Part shown: positions 1-7,733 of the stretch, piece after piece | How the letters are laid out: each line of letters begins with the position of its first letter | Position numbering within the stretch: the stretch's first letter is position 1 | Assembly (NCBI GenBank): GCA_036523795.1 | Contig: DATDDN010000018.1 | Location: 1-38,925, forward strand | DNA: 38,925 bases | Direction of reading: 5' to 3' | Source of the DNA: 39-52-133 sp036523795 | GTDB lineage: Bacteria > Pseudomonadota > Gammaproteobacteria > Burkholderiales > Gallionellaceae | Program-made: the position numbers and the translations under genes | Notes under the pieces: generated by a model | Seen by the model: the letters and a program-made list of their open reading frames with translations, nothing else | Databases searched by the model: none | What the model was told of the DNA's origin: nothing

Positions 1-23
1 CCGCTTTTAACCAAGGAGCCAGC

Positions 24-1136
24 ATGCGTATCGGTGTACCCAGGGAAATCAAGGATCATGAATTCCGCGTCGGCCTGACCCCGGCCGGTGCGCGTGCCCT
101 GTGCGAGGCGGGGCATCAGGTGTGCGTGGAGACGCATGCCGGCGATGCCATCGGCTTTCACGATGCGCAGTATCGCGCCGCCGGCGCCGAGATCGTAGCC
201 TCGCCGCAGGAGGTGTATGCCTGCGACCTGGTGATCAAGGTGAAGGAGCCGCAGCCCGCCGAGGTGCCGCTGTTGCGCAAGGAGCTGACGCTGTTCTGCT
301 ACCTGCACCTGGCCGCCTCGCGCGAGCTAACCGAGCAGCTGCTGCAGAGCAAGGCCACCTGCATCGCCTATGAAACCGTGGTGGATGCGCAGGGCACTCT
401 GCCCCTGCTCACGCCGATGTCGGCGGTGGCCGGACGGCTGGCCATCCAGATGGGCGCGTGGGCGCTGACCATGGCCAATGGCGGGCGTGGCGTGCTGCTG
501 GCTGGCGTGCCCGGCGTGGCGCCCGGCCGCGTGGCCATCCTCGGCGGCGGCGTGGTGGGCGGCAATGCCGCACGCATCGCCGTGGGCATGGGTGCGGAGG
601 TCACTGTGCTGGAGCGCGACGTCAAGCGCCTGCAGCATTTCGAGGAAGTGTTCGGCGCGCGCCTGAAGACGCGCTATTCGGAGGCGGATGCCATCGAGGA
701 ATGCGTACGGGATGCCGACCTGGTGGTGGGTGCGGTGCTGCTGCCGGGCAAGCATGCGCCCAAGCTGGTCAGCCGTTCGCTGGTGCAGAGCATGCGCCCC
801 GGCTCGGTGCTGGTGGACGTCTCTATCGACCAGGGCGGCTGCGCCGCCACCTCACGCCCCACCACGCACAGCCAGCCGCTGTATGTGGAGGAAGGCGTGG
901 TGCATTACTGCGTGACCAACATGCCTGCGGCCACCGCGCGCACCTCGACCCAGGCGCTCACTCTCGCCACCCTGCCCTACCTGCTGGCGCTGGCCAACAA
1001 GGGAGTGAGCCGCGCACTGCGGGAAGACGCCGGGCTGCGCGACGGGTTAAACCTCTGCGCAGGTCACGTCACCTACCGTCCGCTTGCAGAAGACTTGAGC
1101 ATGCCGTTTGTGCCGCCGGAGCAGGCGCTGGCCTGA
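24..1136 (+). CDS. ald: Alanine dehydrogenase
   Basis: Catalyses the reversible NAD-dependent oxidative deamination of L-alanine to pyruvate and ammonium in the cytoplasm. The 370 residues match the usual family length. The N-terminal part carries the KVKEPQ segment and a LHLAAS stretch with the catalytic histidine. The centre has a Rossmann glycine-rich loop (ILGGGVVGGNAA) followed by VTVLERD, and the late part has DVSIDQGGC and the VTNMPAAT segment typical of Ald. The ATG is preceded by AAGGAG six bases upstream. The 3' end overlaps the convergent GGDEF-EAL gene by 68 bp. Nothing upstream is visible because the window begins 23 bases before the start. Identification is firm. Confidence 0.96.
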   Translation: MRIGVPREIKDHEFRVGLTPAGARALCEAGHQVCVETHAGDAIGFHDAQYRAAGAEIVASPQEVYACDLVIKVKEPQPAEVPLLRKELTLFCYLHLAASRELTEQLLQSKATCIAYETVVDAQGTLPLLTPMSAVAGRLAIQMGAWALTMANGGRGVLLAGVPGVAPGRVAILGGGVVGGNAARIAVGMGAEVTVLERDVKRLQHFEEVFGARLKTRYSEADAIEECVRDADLVVGAVLLPGKHAPKLVSRSLVQSMRPGSVLVDVSIDQGGCAATSRPTTHSQPLYVEEGVVHYCVTNMPAATARTSTQALTLATLPYLLALANKGVSRALREDAGLRDGLNLCAGHVTYRPLAEDLSMPFVPPEQALA

Positions 1137-3063
1137 GCGGCGCAGGCGAAAGCTGTTTCCCGATCAGCTGCATGCAGTCTTCCCTGGGCAAGGGCTTGCT
1201 GAAGTAATAGCCCTGCAGTCTTTCCACGCCCATTTCCTGCAGCAGTCTGGCCGTCTCGGCATCTTCCACGCCTTCCGCAACGAGCCTGAGCTTCAGCGCA
1301 CGCCCCATGTCGACGATGGTCTTGATCATGATTCTGCCGCTGTCGGAATGGATGCGCCGCACAAAAGAAATGTCGATCTTCAGCTCGCACACGGGGAATT
1401 CGTGCAGATAGGACAGCGAGGAATAGCCCGTGCCAAAATCGTCGAGTGACAGGCAGAATCCTGCGTCGGCCAGTTCTTTCAGGGATGCCTTGATGTTGCC
1501 CATGCCCAGCAGCGCAATGCTCTCCGTGATCTCAAGTTTCAGCTGTTTCGGCGCGACGCCGTATTTTTCGACCAGCGCAAGCAGCTCCTGCTTGAAGCCT
1601 GGCAAGAACAGCTGACGATTGGAGATATTGACCGACATCTGCAGCCCGGAATCGCGCCGGGCAAACTCGCTGAAATCCTGCAGCGCCTGTTCCAGCACCT
1701 GCCGCCCCATATCACCAATCATGCCGAGGTTTTCCGCCAGCGGAATAAAGATCGCCGGGCTGACCCAGCCCTGCTTTTCGTCATGCCAGCGTGCCAGCGC
1801 TTCAAATGCCACGGTTCGCCCGCTCGCGGCTTCGACCAGCGGCTGATAATTCACCTGAATCTCGCGACGGCTTACCGCTGCGGCGAAACGCCCTGTCCTG
1901 TCCAGGTCCTCATGGCCCCGATCACCGTCGCGCATGCGGCCATATATCTGGACGTTGTTGCGTCCCTGCGACTTGGCAAAGAACAGCGCCTTGTCTGCCT
2001 TGATGAGCAGCTTGTCGCTGGCGCTCGCATCGTCCGGGAACACGGCCACGCCGATGCTCAGCGTCACCTTGGTATCGATATATTCGACCAGCACGCGCTG
2101 CTGGATCGCTGACATCAGCTTCTCGGCCACCTCGCTGGCTTCGCTTTCGTCCTGCAGTCCCTGCAACAGCACGACAAACTCGTCGCCGCCCCAGCGCGCC
2201 ATGGTGTCGCTGTCGCGCAGGGTTTCCTTCAGCACGGTGCTGATGGAAACCAGCAGATGGTCGCCGGCCTTGTGGCCGTGAACATCATTCACCTGCTTGA
2301 AATTGTCGAGGTCTATGAACAGGACAGCCACCTTGTGGCCGCGGCGCTTTGCCTGGGTGATGGCCTGTTCCATTCGTTCTTCCAGCAGGACGCGGTTGGG
2401 CAGATTGGTCAGGGCATCGTGCATCGCCATGTGGGAAATATGCTTTTCCTGCAGATACGATTCGGTGATGTCCCGCAACACGCCGCGTATCACCGAGCGC
2501 GGATGATGCTTGCCGTAGCGCGTGAATTTTCCTTCTACCCAGTGCTCGTCGTCATCCTCGCGCAGCATGCGCAAGCGCAAGGTCCTCACCTCACCGTCTT
2601 CGATGCGCTCCAGCAGTTGGCGCAGGGCCGCACGATCGTCCGCGTGGACATATTCGGCAAACGGCCGTCCCAGGCAGGGGCAGCTCAATACGTTGACGGC
2701 TTCTTTCCCGAGCAGCTTGCTCCAGCTGTCGGTCAGGCGCACGATCCTGCCGTCCCAGGACAGCTCCACCACCACTTCGCTGAGCAGGTTGAGGGTATCC
2801 AGATGCTCGGCATTGATCTTGTTCAGGCTCCTGATTTCGTCCATCTCGCTGCGGAAGCGGCACTTCCTGAGTATCTTCTCCATCAGGCAGAAACGGGTAA
2901 AACCGGACTGCAGCAGGTTCACGCTGACAAAGAACAGCAGCGCCAGTCCGAGCAGGTGCAGGTCCGGCCGGAGATAGAAAATGATGCCGGAGGCAGTGAT
3001 CAATGCGCCCGCTATCGTGCGGATAGCCGGTTCAATGTAGGGAAGCTTTCTCATCTTGCGCAT
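1069..3063 (-). CDS. Membrane DUF2892-PAS-GGDEF-EAL protein (c-di-GMP synthase/phosphodiesterase)
   Basis: A 664-residue inner-membrane c-di-GMP turnover protein. Residues about 5-65 form two membrane segments resembling the DUF2892/YgaP-type domain (NLLQSGFTRFC). A PAS-like sensor domain follows at about 95-205. The GGDEF domain has an intact GGDEF at 292-296 and an RDSD inhibitory I-site at 283-286, five residues upstream. The EAL domain has EALARW at 421-426 and DDFGTGYSS further on. Both catalytic halves look intact, so activity could be bifunctional; which half dominates cannot be told. The start has no convincing Shine-Dalgarno and lies 18 bases after a leader ORF inside a riboswitch-bearing 5' UTR. 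The C-terminus overlaps convergent ald. Confidence 0.93.
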   Translation of the reverse strand: MRKMRKLPYIEPAIRTIAGALITASGIIFYLRPDLHLLGLALLFFVSVNLLQSGFTRFCLMEKILRKCRFRSEMDEIRSLNKINAEHLDTLNLLSEVVVELSWDGRIVRLTDSWSKLLGKEAVNVLSCPCLGRPFAEYVHADDRAALRQLLERIEDGEVRTLRLRMLREDDDEHWVEGKFTRYGKHHPRSVIRGVLRDITESYLQEKHISHMAMHDALTNLPNRVLLEERMEQAITQAKRRGHKVAVLFIDLDNFKQVNDVHGHKAGDHLLVSISTVLKETLRDSDTMARWGGDEFVVLLQGLQDESEASEVAEKLMSAIQQRVLVEYIDTKVTLSIGVAVFPDDASASDKLLIKADKALFFAKSQGRNNVQIYGRMRDGDRGHEDLDRTGRFAAAVSRREIQVNYQPLVEAASGRTVAFEALARWHDEKQGWVSPAIFIPLAENLGMIGDMGRQVLEQALQDFSEFARRDSGLQMSVNISNRQLFLPGFKQELLALVEKYGVAPKQLKLEITESIALLGMGNIKASLKELADAGFCLSLDDFGTGYSSLSYLHEFPVCELKIDISFVRRIHSDSGRIMIKTIVDMGRALKLRLVAEGVEDAETARLLQEMGVERLQGYYFSKPLPREDCMQLIGKQLSPAPLRPAPAPAAQTACSSLLQADGR

Positions 3064-3081
3064 TTACAGTACCCGGCAAAT

Positions 3082-3204
3082 TCAACCAAATCGGCATGCC
3101 TTGCCTGAGGGGGACGCCGGAGTCGGCAGCGCAGGGAATACAGCGGAAGGAAAGCCGGTAAGCGCGCAGAGATAAAACGGCTTGTCTGGTAATCCCGCTG
3201 TCAT
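3082..3204 (-). CDS. Candidate 40-aa leader peptide embedded in the riboswitch
   Basis: A 40-codon ORF begins MTAGLPDKPFYL and ends KACRFG. It has the best Shine-Dalgarno of the transcript, AAGGAGG at 3215-3209, five bases before its ATG. Both SD and start codon lie inside the c-di-GMP-I aptamer, with the SD at the loop and 3' arm of P3. The stop is 18 bases upstream of the GGDEF-EAL start, which itself lacks an SD. I infer a leader cistron coupled to the downstream gene. No homologue is recognised, and the peptide could be a chance reading frame. Confidence 0.45.
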   Translation of the reverse strand: MTAGLPDKPFYLCALTGFPSAVFPALPTPASPSGKACRFG

Positions 3205-3273
3205 AGAACCTCCTTGGCTCCTTAGACCGGTAACTTTGCGTCCCTGCCTTTAGGCAGGTTTGCCCTGATCAGA
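3185..3273 (-). ncRNA. Cyclic di-GMP-I (GEMM-I) riboswitch aptamer
   Basis: Read on the minus strand, the leader contains GGGCAAACC, then a P2 hairpin (TGCC-TAAA-GGCA), then GGGACGCAAAG, ACCGGTCTAAGG, a P3 hairpin (GGAGCC / GGTTCT) and AGCGGGATTACC. This order and wording match the Vibrio cholerae Vc2 c-di-GMP-I aptamer almost block for block. TCTG at 3273-3270 can pair with CAGA at 3188-3185 to close P1. It lies between a minus-strand promoter and a gene that itself makes or degrades c-di-GMP, so feedback control is likely. No strong terminator follows, which points to translational rather than transcriptional control. Confidence 0.9.
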
Positions 3274-3315
3274 TTTTCAACATCCGTATGGCACAAAGGC
3301 CGATACGTGAATACC

Positions 3316-3343
3316 ATCATACTCAACATGGATAATGTGTCAA
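3316..3343 (-). promoter_or_regulatory. Sigma70-type promoter for the riboswitch/GGDEF-EAL transcript
   Basis: On the minus strand TTGACA (3343-3338) and TATGAT (3321-3316) are separated by 16 bases. The predicted start of transcription is near 3309, about 35 bases before the aptamer. Confidence 0.7.
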
Positions 3344-3612
3344 GCATAGGCCGCCTGCCGGGATCGCAGGGCGGGCAGACAGGAAATCTCGCGATGCATG
3401 GAATAAATCGCGTTCCCGCTGCGTCTTACACTCAAGGCCACACAATTGTGAGGCCTGTGCACCGGTGTTGACGGCAAATCTCCCATGCTGGCAGGCCGCG
3501 TGTGCCGTAATGCCCTCTCAGCCCGGCTCCCGGGCCGGGTATTTGTTTCCAGCGTTCCCCCACTGGAACCCGCCTGCAGTCCGGGCGGGATTTTTTTGCC
3601 CGCTTGCCGGCC
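3344..3612 (+). other. Gene-less interval ending in a plus-strand terminator; possible small RNA
   Basis: No protein gene is evident here. The stretch holds several hairpin-forming sequences: GGCC-ACACAATTGTGA-GGCC, CCCGGC-TCCCG-GCCGGG near 3519-3538, and GTTCC-CCCACT-GGAAC. It ends with a canonical intrinsic terminator pointing along the plus strand. Since both neighbouring genes are on the minus strand, either an unannotated plus-strand RNA ends here or the hairpin is a relic. No clear promoter was found. Confidence 0.3.
3569..3597 (+). terminator. Intrinsic terminator (orphan orientation)
   Basis: CCCGCC (3569-3574) and GGCGGG (3584-3589) form a GC-rich stem, followed by seven T at 3591-3597. 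The T tract follows the stem only on the plus strand. Confidence 0.65.
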
Positions 3613-4227
3613 TCATTCACCGGGCATGTCGCACTTCTCTGCAGCGGCCTCCCGCAGGATCTGCACGCCCCCGCGCAACACCAGCAGCGCGATGACGGTG
3701 CCGATGACGAGGTCTGGGTAGCGGCTGCCCAGCGCCCACACCAGCACACCGGACAGGATGACGCCGGCGTTGGCGATCACGTCGTTCTTGGAAAAGATCA
3801 GCGAGGCGCGCATGTGCACGCCGGCATCGCGATGTTTCGCAACCAGGGTGAGGCAGATCGCATTGGCCACCAGCGCCACCAGGCCCACGCCCATCATCAG
3901 CGCACTCACCGGCTCGCTGCCGTGCACGGCCTTGCCGTACACATCGGCCAGCACCAGCAGGGCCAGCAGGATCTGGGCGTAGCCGCTCACGCGCGCCGAG
4001 CCGGCCTGCAGCGCGGCGCTCTTGCCCACGGCATACAGGCTGATGGCGTACACCGAGGCATCGGCAAACATGTCGAGCGAATCCGCGATCAGCCCGGTGG
4101 ATTGCGCCAGCCAGCCCAGCACCACCTCAAACACGAACATGAAGGCGTTGATCGCCAGCACCATCCGCAACGTCTTGCGCTCTTCCTCATTGCGCGCTTC
4201 CATGCCACAACCGCAACCTGACACCAC
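3613..4227 (-). CDS. Cation diffusion facilitator-like transporter lacking the C-terminal domain
   Basis: About 205 residues with six predicted membrane spans and the CDF membrane-domain layout. The metal-site motif DSLDMFADA lies in the second span and SKNDVIANAGV in the fifth. Such proteins exchange divalent metal ions for protons at the inner membrane. The usual roughly 80-residue cytosolic C-terminal dimerisation domain is absent: the reading frame stops after LREAAAEKCDMPGE. The N-terminus has a Cys-rich CGCG motif. I chose a GTG at 4227 (alternative GTG at 4224) because GGGAG precedes it; a GTG at 4254 would overlap the upstream dioxygenase gene. Metal specificity is unknown. Confidence 0.8.
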   Translation of the reverse strand: MVSGCGCGMEARNEEERKTLRMVLAINAFMFVFEVVLGWLAQSTGLIADSLDMFADASVYAISLYAVGKSAALQAGSARVSGYAQILLALLVLADVYGKAVHGSEPVSALMMGVGLVALVANAICLTLVAKHRDAGVHMRASLIFSKNDVIANAGVILSGVLVWALGSRYPDLVIGTVIALLVLRGGVQILREAAAEKCDMPGE

Positions 4228-4241
4228 GAGCTCCCGTAAAA

Positions 4242-4910
4242 TCACGCCGACCACTGGATGCCCGCGGGCAAACGGTAGCTTGAATATTCAAAATGCAGGA
4301 TGCGCCGCGGCGCGTCCACCACCGACTTCTCGGACGCATGCAGAATGTGCGGACGCATCACCACGGCCCCGCCCGCCGCCGTTTCGCAATAGACTGACCG
4401 ATCCTTGTGCACGCTGTTCATCACCTGGTCGCTGGCCAGCAGGCCGATGTTGTGCGAACCCGGAATCACCTTGAGGCAGCCATTCGACCTGTCCGCAGCG
4501 TCGAGGTGTACGCGGATGGTCACCATATCCTGCAGCACCTCGAGTGGCGGCTGCACATGCCAGGCATCGGATTTCACCGACCAAGGGCCCCACCCATCCG
4601 CTTCGAAGCGCTCGGATACGCTCACGGTCCTGTCCTGATGCCAGGTCACGTACCAGTTGTTCTCCGGGGACTTGTCGAAGTAAATGGCCCTCACCAGTTG
4701 CGGCTCGCCGGTCAAATGCAGCCTGGCAACAGCCTGCAGCTCTGGCGATTGTGCCAGCGCCGCCACCTGGGGCAACTGCCGCTCTATGCGGCGAATGCCG
4801 CCGCGCAGCGGCTCCAATTTCAGCCTGGTGAGCTCGGCAAGCAGCGATTCCACCAACTCACGCGCGACCAGACTCTCGCGTACCTCAAAACCCGCCTCAT
4901 CAAAACTCAT
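4242..4910 (-). CDS. Phytanoyl-CoA dioxygenase (PhyH) family protein
   Basis: A 222-residue Fe(II)/2-oxoglutarate oxygenase of the PhyH type. The metal-binding facial triad can be read as WHQD (His91, Asp93) and a later histidine in RPHILHAS (188 or 191). An arginine in PRRILHFEY is suited to bind 2-oxoglutarate. NGCLKVIPGSH is the usual PhyH segment before the distal strand. The ATG at 4910 has GGAG upstream; a longer frame to 4964 has no supporting signal. It lies just upstream of the CDF gene on the same strand, so co-transcription is possible. The substrate cannot be deduced. Confidence 0.85.
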   Translation of the reverse strand: MSFDEAGFEVRESLVARELVESLLAELTRLKLEPLRGGIRRIERQLPQVAALAQSPELQAVARLHLTGEPQLVRAIYFDKSPENNWYVTWHQDRTVSVSERFEADGWGPWSVKSDAWHVQPPLEVLQDMVTIRVHLDAADRSNGCLKVIPGSHNIGLLASDQVMNSVHKDRSVYCETAAGGAVVMRPHILHASEKSVVDAPRRILHFEYSSYRLPAGIQWSA

Positions 4911-4960
4911 GCATCGATCTCCGCTCCATGCCGCCCCTTGGCCAAACGCCGAAGCGGGCA

Positions 4961-5536
4961 TCATTTGACGCCCAGGACTGTGAATGCAATCTTGTTATCC
5001 AAGTTTGCCAGCGCGGCATTGTCTGCCGCTGTTGGATTGCCTACCGACACATGTACGTCAATCCAGCGGTCCTGAACAAGCGCATAGTAGTTCACATTCT
5101 TGACGCTGATCTTCTGCCCGCCCCAGATGCGCCTGTAGAAGTATTCGACTTTCACATAGCGGTCCGTTTCAGACATTTTCACAGTGGACTTGTCGATATC
5201 GGGGTTGCGGCTGGCCAGTGGCCAGTAGTACTGATAGACGTCTTTGTTTGTGGCGGCCTTGCCCTGGGGCGGCTCCACGAAAAAGGTAACATGAAACTGC
5301 TCAGCATTGCCCTCAAATGAATAGCCGCCGTTGATGTCGCCGCCATCCCTTTCCTTGCGCAGCTTGGGCAGATCAATGTACAGAATGAGTTTGCTGTTCG
5401 GCACCTGAAACGCCCCTGCTTCAAACATGTCAGCTGTGACGCCATAGGTATTTGTCGCCAGGCTGGAGGTGCCGGAACTGGCACAGGCCGTTAGCAGGAG
5501 TGAACCGAGTATGAAGAGCCCTGTGCGTATTTTCAT
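4961..5536 (-). CDS. Putative lipoprotein of unknown function
   Basis: About 191 residues starting MKIRTGLFILGSLLLTAC: a short basic head, a hydrophobic stretch and an LTAC lipobox, so an envelope lipoprotein is predicted. The mature part is soluble and rich in Tyr and Asp, with a closing motif DRWIDVHVSVGNP resembling VWVDMHISKVNY in the lipoprotein at 6174-6707. That suggests the two are distant relatives. The family is not recognised. I prefer the ATG at 5536 because the upstream 20 codons would bury the signal peptide. Confidence 0.7.
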   Translation of the reverse strand: MKIRTGLFILGSLLLTACASSGTSSLATNTYGVTADMFEAGAFQVPNSKLILYIDLPKLRKERDGGDINGGYSFEGNAEQFHVTFFVEPPQGKAATNKDVYQYYWPLASRNPDIDKSTVKMSETDRYVKVEYFYRRIWGGQKISVKNVNYYALVQDRWIDVHVSVGNPTAADNAALANLDNKIAFTVLGVK

Positions 5537-5558
5537 GGATGCCTTCCTGATTGGAGGG

Positions 5559-6083
5559 TTAAGGAGTCTCAATGTCATAGTCAAAACTTTCTTCATTCAG
5601 ATAACCATCGGGAAAGTCAAAGTCGCTATTTTTTTCCGCACACTGCAGCGACCCGATCTGCTTCTTGTTATTTCGTATGACCATGCCGGCGCTTTGATAT
5701 TTTTCACGGCTTCCGCCCTTCCTGGGCGGACCGCTGGTGATCTTGGAATAGAGAACATAGTCGTACGTTCCAATGGAAAAGCGGACGCGCCCTTCGCCTC
5801 CTGCCGAATAGCCGGCCGTGCTGTAGAAAAAGTTTTCAGCGCCGGGCTGGAGCGCTTTCGGGAAGATCAATTCTGGCCGCCCCAGCGCGCCGAAACGATA
5901 CTGCAGATACCCGCCCTGCCCCGCCACAGGTTTGGACATGCATAGCGACAATATCTTTTTTCCAGCATGGCAGCTGAACACCACCTGCTCCTGCTTGCTG
6001 CAATGAGTGCTCGCCTGGCTGGCCAGGCTGACGGGCGACCAGGCGGCAAACAGAAGAAGTGCGAAGTAGTGTCGTATCATCAT
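5559..6083 (-). CDS. Small exported protein of unknown function
   Basis: About 174 residues with an N-terminal signal peptide (MMIRHYFALLLFAAWSPVSLAS). The mature part contains CSKQEQVVFSCHAGKKILSLC, whose three cysteines could form disulfides in the periplasm, then YLQYRFGALGRPELIFP and VIRNNKKQIGSLQCAEK. I recall similar short Cys-rich exported proteins in proteobacteria but no function. It sits 22 bases upstream of the lipoprotein gene at 4961-5536 and probably shares its transcript. Start chosen at the ATG pair before the signal peptide (6083/6080). Confidence 0.65.
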   Translation of the reverse strand: MMIRHYFALLLFAAWSPVSLASQASTHCSKQEQVVFSCHAGKKILSLCMSKPVAGQGGYLQYRFGALGRPELIFPKALQPGAENFFYSTAGYSAGGEGRVRFSIGTYDYVLYSKITSGPPRKGGSREKYQSAGMVIRNNKKQIGSLQCAEKNSDFDFPDGYLNEESFDYDIETP

Positions 6084-6173
6084 GGCTGGAATATCCCCAT
6101 TGCTGTTGATCTCACTGGCAAACGCTGCGTCAGCGCCGCACGTCCTGCGGGCTGATTGCACAAGTGGCGCGCA

Positions 6174-6707
6174 TTACGTTTTCTGCCGGAACCGGACTGA
6201 CCGCACGAAGTCCAGAAACAATTCGCGATCTGCCTCCCGATAGTTGACCTTGGAAATGTGCATGTCGACCCACACGCCTTCCTTCACAAAGTGAGCATTC
6301 ATGTGTTGCTGTTTCAGGTTGAAGCCGCTGACCGGGCCATCCATGTTTTCTGACACATAGACATCCCCTATCCGGGATGAACGCCAGTTCTTCTTGCCGG
6401 GAAAACCGGCCTTGAGTTTTTCCGAGAAGTAGTCTCGACAGGATTCGCTGTCGTTGCACTTTGTCGCGTGCTCGAAATTGAACGAAACACTCAGCCCGGT
6501 TCTGCCATTCGTGAGGAAATAGTAAGGCCGGGAGTTGTCGGCCTGTTCCAGCTTGAAACCTTCGGATGGAAACTCCATGGCCCACGCCGTGGTTGGCACG
6601 GCAATGCGATACACCCCACCCTGCGTTTCAATTGACGAGACATCCGTCGCGCATGCCGTTACGAGCGCGCAGAGAATCACGATCAGCCAGCCGTAATGCT
6701 TCCTCAT
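6174..6707 (-). CDS. Putative lipoprotein of unknown function
   Basis: About 177 residues starting MRKHYGWLIVILCALVTAC with a VTAC lipobox, preceded by a strong AGGAGG eight bases before the ATG. The mature domain includes GLSVSFNFEHATKC and VWVDMHISKVNYREADRELF, the latter echoing the lipoprotein at 4961-5536. That makes three consecutive minus-strand genes for exported proteins. The function is unknown; an envelope location is the only firm inference. The longer frame reaching 6896 is rejected because the SD and signal peptide mark 6707. Confidence 0.7.
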   Translation of the reverse strand: MRKHYGWLIVILCALVTACATDVSSIETQGGVYRIAVPTTAWAMEFPSEGFKLEQADNSRPYYFLTNGRTGLSVSFNFEHATKCNDSESCRDYFSEKLKAGFPGKKNWRSSRIGDVYVSENMDGPVSGFNLKQQHMNAHFVKEGVWVDMHISKVNYREADRELFLDFVRSVRFRQKT

Positions 6708-6795
6708 TCCTTCCTCCTGTTTGTGCCGCTTAACGCCTGAATAAGACCATGCCACGAAATCCGTGGGACTGGATGACGCTGCCATGCTCCCCAAG

Positions 6796-7464
6796 TCACC
6801 ACCTATCGTTCGCAATCTTCCCGCGTCTGGCCAGCTCCTGCGCGCTCGGCTCGTCACCCACGAACGAACCGGGCCGGACCTCGCCATCCGACACATAGGT
6901 GCTCATCACCACGCCGCCGCTGGACACCTGAGAACGGACCAGTCGCAGCGCGCATGGCCTGGCGCTTTCGCCAAAAAGGCGCTTGCCCCGCCCAAGCACC
7001 AGCGGAAACGTCCACACGTTGTACTCGTCTATCAGTGATGCGGCCTGCAGCGTCTGAATCAAGTTGCCGCTGCCGATGATCTGCAGGTCAGGGCCGGGCT
7101 GGGCCTTGAGCGCGCTGATTGCCGAGACCGTATCGCCCTGAAGCAGGCTGGAGTTGTTCCAGTCGAGCGCAGTCAATGTGCGCGACGCAACGTATTTTTT
7201 CGCTGCATTGAGCGTCTGCGCAATCGGATCGTTCTCGGGCTGGTATGGCCAATAGGCTTCGAATATCTCGTAGGTCCTGCGGCCGAGCACCAGCTCCCTG
7301 CCCTTGCCGTCAAAACCCGCTGCCGTGAGGTCCATGTCTTGGCTTGCATAGGGGAACATCCAGCCGCCAAACCGGAAGCCGCCGGTCGGGTCCTCTTCCG
7401 GCCCGCCGGGGGCCTGCAGGATGCCATCAAGCGACACAAACGTAGATGCGATGAGCTTTCTCAT
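6796..7464 (-). CDS. Dihydrofolate reductase-family (RibD C-terminal domain) protein
   Basis: A 222-residue cytoplasmic protein of the RibD-C/DHFR-like fold. It opens with MRKLIASTFVSLDGILQAPGGPEED, has LVLGRRTYEIFEAYWPY and DLQIIGSGNLIQTL, and near the end LVLGRGKRLFGE, all standard for the stand-alone YwjB-like group. These bind NADPH, but their substrates are generally unknown. It is not linked to riboflavin or folate genes here. An AGGAG-like sequence (CAAAGGAGTG) lies just before the ATG. Confidence 0.88.
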   Translation of the reverse strand: MRKLIASTFVSLDGILQAPGGPEEDPTGGFRFGGWMFPYASQDMDLTAAGFDGKGRELVLGRRTYEIFEAYWPYQPENDPIAQTLNAAKKYVASRTLTALDWNNSSLLQGDTVSAISALKAQPGPDLQIIGSGNLIQTLQAASLIDEYNVWTFPLVLGRGKRLFGESARPCALRLVRSQVSSGGVVMSTYVSDGEVRPGSFVGDEPSAQELARRGKIANDRW

Positions 7465-7733
7465 GGGAACACTCCTTTGGTGAGGCGGGGTTTATCCTGT
7501 AGGTGGCTGTCAGATGGTTGCACCGGTCAGTGCCAAGAAACAGTGCAGCCCACCTGTTCTACACAGCTGCGGATTTACCCTAATCCGCATAGTCTTCCAG
7601 GCCCGCATGCCCCATGATAATACGGGCAGCCGGAAGTGTCGCCAAGTTGCCCCATATTGCCCGCTTCTTCAACTCATCATTCGCATGAAACAAGACCGGG
7701 TCCTTCGAGCCTCCAAATTCCGGGAGTCCAGGT

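Noticed and set aside
3166..3196. AAGCCG / CGGCTT pair downstream of the aptamer as an intrinsic terminator
   Set aside because: Stem of six pairs with a 20-base loop and only a weak TTCCTT tail; not convincing as a terminator, so translational control is favoured.
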